Part shown: positions 4,394 to 5,348 of the stretch, one piece after another | Position numbering within the stretch: position 1 is the first letter of the stretch | Layout: every line of letters starts with the position of its first letter | Assembly (NCBI GenBank): GCA_049964655.1 | Contig: JBMFXC010000106.1 | Location: 1 to 5,348, forward strand | Reading direction: 5' to 3' | Source of the DNA: JAJZJT01 sp049964655 | Lineage (GTDB): Bacteria > Actinomycetota > Acidimicrobiia > Acidimicrobiales > RAAP-2 | DNA length: 5,348 nt | Program-made: the position numbers and the translations under genes | The notes under the pieces: generated by a model | The model's input: the letters and a program-made list of their open reading frames with translations, nothing else | Databases searched by the model: none | Told to the model about the DNA's origin: nothing

Positions 4394-5348
4394 CCCAGAC
4401 CCAGACCCAGAGCGTGCCCGCAGGAATCGCCGCGGCACCCGCGGCGCCCCCTCCCGTGCTGCCAGCCCCGACCCGTTGGCCACTCACGGCGCGGGCACGC
4501 TGGGTCGAACGGACCGTGGCCCTCACCGCCGTGGTGGCCCTCGGCTTCACCGTCTGGCTGGGTCTGTGGGTGACCCCTCCGAGCGTGCAGATGGGCAACC
4601 TGGTCCGGCTGGTCTACGTCCACCCCGCCGTGGCCTGGGTCGCCCTCTACCTGGCCTTCGGTCTGGCCGCGCTGTCGAGCCTGCTCTTCCTGTGGCCTCG
4701 GACGCGTTCGCTGTTCTGGGACCGCTTGGCCGCCGCCGCCGTCGAGGTCGGCGTGGTCTTCACCGGGCTCACGCTGGTGTCGGGCTCCATCTGGGGAAGG
4801 CCGACCTGGGGCGTGTGGTGGGCGTGGGACGCCCGGCTGACCAGTACGGCCGTCCTCTTCGTCCTCTTCCTCGGCTACCTGGCCCTGCGCCGGGTACCGG
4901 CTGAGCCCACCGTCCGGGCCCGACGGAGCGCCTTTGCCGCCCTGTTTGCCGCCCTCGATGTTCCCATCGTGCACTTCTCGGTGCTGTGGTGGAAGACGCT
5001 GCACCAGACCGCCACGGTCCTCAACCCCAACCTCTCCCCGAAGATCCACGGCTCGATGGCCTGGACCCTTCTGCTCAGCTTCGTCGCCCTCACGCTGGTG
5101 TTCGTCTGGATGCTGCTCGTCCGCTACCGAATCGGGGCCCTCCAGGACCTCCTTGGCTCGGGCGAGCTCGACGAGGCGATCCGTGAGCGGCAAGCCGAGG
5201 GGGGTGCCACCTCCTTCGGGCTCGTGGGCACGACCGACCTGACCCAGCCGACCGACCTGACCCAGCCGACCGGCCTGACCCAGCCGACCGGCCTGACCCA
5301 GCCGACCGACCTGACCCAGCCGACCGGCCGGGCACCCGTGACCGGGGT
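4390..5348 (+). CDS. ccmC: Heme-handling membrane protein CcmC, 3' partial
   Basis: CcmC belongs to the WWD heme-handling family and binds heme at the outer face of the membrane for attachment to CcmE. The frame runs from ATG 4390 to the window edge without a stop, giving at least 319 residues against roughly 220-250 usually. The core is complete: YVHPAVAW with His78 (matching E. coli His60), the tryptophan-rich loop WGRPTWGVWWAWDARLTS (135-152), and VPIVHFSVLWWKTLHQ (191-206) with His205 (matching E. coli His184). Membrane segments are near 42-61, 76-101, 115-134, 153-168, 181-197 and 225-244. An N-terminal extension of about 35 residues is (TQ)3 followed by Ala/Pro. After the last helix come a charged segment (GSGELDEAIRERQAEGG, 257-273) and then five six-residue repeats (TDLTQP/TGLTQP) from residue 282. 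The repeats are outside the conserved domain and their role is unknown. A start for the next gene, expected to be ccmD or ccmE, is not seen. Confidence 0.94.
   Translation, partial: MTQTQTQSVPAGIAAAPAAPPPVLPAPTRWPLTARARWVERTVALTAVVALGFTVWLGLWVTPPSVQMGNLVRLVYVHPAVAWVALYLAFGLAALSSLLFLWPRTRSLFWDRLAAAAVEVGVVFTGLTLVSGSIWGRPTWGVWWAWDARLTSTAVLFVLFLGYLALRRVPAEPTVRARRSAFAALFAALDVPIVHFSVLWWKTLHQTATVLNPNLSPKIHGSMAWTLLLSFVALTLVFVWMLLVRYRIGALQDLLGSGELDEAIRERQAEGGATSFGLVGTTDLTQPTDLTQPTGLTQPTGLTQPTDLTQPTGRAPVTG
4393..4410. repeat. (ACCCAG)3 hexanucleotide repeat at the ccmC 5' end
   Basis: Three exact ACCCAG copies follow the ATG and encode Thr-Gln three times. The same ACCCAG hexamer is part of each 18-bp unit at the other end of the gene. 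Confidence 0.8.
5233..5322. repeat. Five-copy 18-bp in-frame tandem repeat in ccmC
   Basis: The unit is ACCGACCTGACCCAGCCG. Copies start at 5233, 5251, 5269, 5287 and 5305. Copies 1, 2 and 5 carry GAC as the second codon; copies 3 and 4 carry GGC; all other bases are identical. ACCGGC at 5323-5328 begins a sixth unit that then diverges. The protein reads TDLTQP, TDLTQP, TGLTQP, TGLTQP, TDLTQP. Near identity at synonymous positions points to recent duplication. Copy-number change would alter tail length but not reading frame. Confidence 0.95.

Noticed and set aside
4284..4904. Plus-strand open frame of 206 codons overlapping ccmB and ccmC
   Set aside because: Arg/Gly/Pro-rich shadow; the CcmC frame from 4390 carries the conserved heme-handling motifs.
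5233..5328. CRISPR-like array
   Set aside because: The units are directly adjacent with no spacers and stay in frame within ccmC.
5090..5335. Minus-strand frame with an RSAGSG repeat protein
   Set aside because: It is the complement of the ccmC tandem repeat; any 18-bp repeat yields periodic peptides in all open frames.

Overview
The window is very GC-rich, with strongly G/C-biased third codon positions and every credible gene on the + strand. This suggests a high-GC actinobacterium-like genome. The pairing of a CcdA-type protein with a System I heme-export set (CcmA, CcmB, CcmC) makes me lean towards an Acidimicrobiia-type lineage, but that is an inference from gene content and not a demonstrated placement.

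Layout. Positions 2-724 hold the 3' part of an enoyl-CoA hydratase/isomerase (crotonase) family gene whose start lies before the window. A 122-base gap follows (725-846). It carries a compact GC hairpin just after the stop and a perfect 8+8 inverted repeat upstream of the next gene. Positions 847-1815 encode a complete GDP-mannose 4,6-dehydratase (gmd). About 14 bases later comes a six-helix CcdA/DsbD-type membrane thiol reductant transporter (about 1830-2702), whose start codon is uncertain. A 214-base gap (2703-2916) without a credible gene contains small hairpins, a (CCGA)4 run, a 12-bp palindrome and a possible promoter or short leader. Then comes a tight operon: ccmA (2917-3732), ccmB (3722-4393, overlapping ccmA by 11 bases) and ccmC (4390 to beyond the window, overlapping ccmB by ATGA).

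Function. The right-hand two thirds form a cytochrome c maturation locus. CcdA would pass electrons across the membrane to keep the apocytochrome CXXCH cysteines reduced. CcmA (ATPase), CcmB and CcmC (membrane subunits, with heme handled at the CcmC WWD domain) would move heme and load it towards CcmE. ccmE and ccmF are expected downstream but not seen. The crotonase and gmd are not obviously connected to this pathway.

The oddest features are a 5-copy, 18-bp in-frame tandem repeat (protein unit TDLTQP or TGLTQP) in an extended C-terminal tail of CcmC, a low-complexity C-terminal tail on CcmA with its own short repeat, and a long Ala/Gly/Pro-rich insertion between helices 1 and 2 of CcdA. I found no RNA genes, CRISPR array, insertion sequence or clear undescribed system. 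Most of the window is recognisable housekeeping content.
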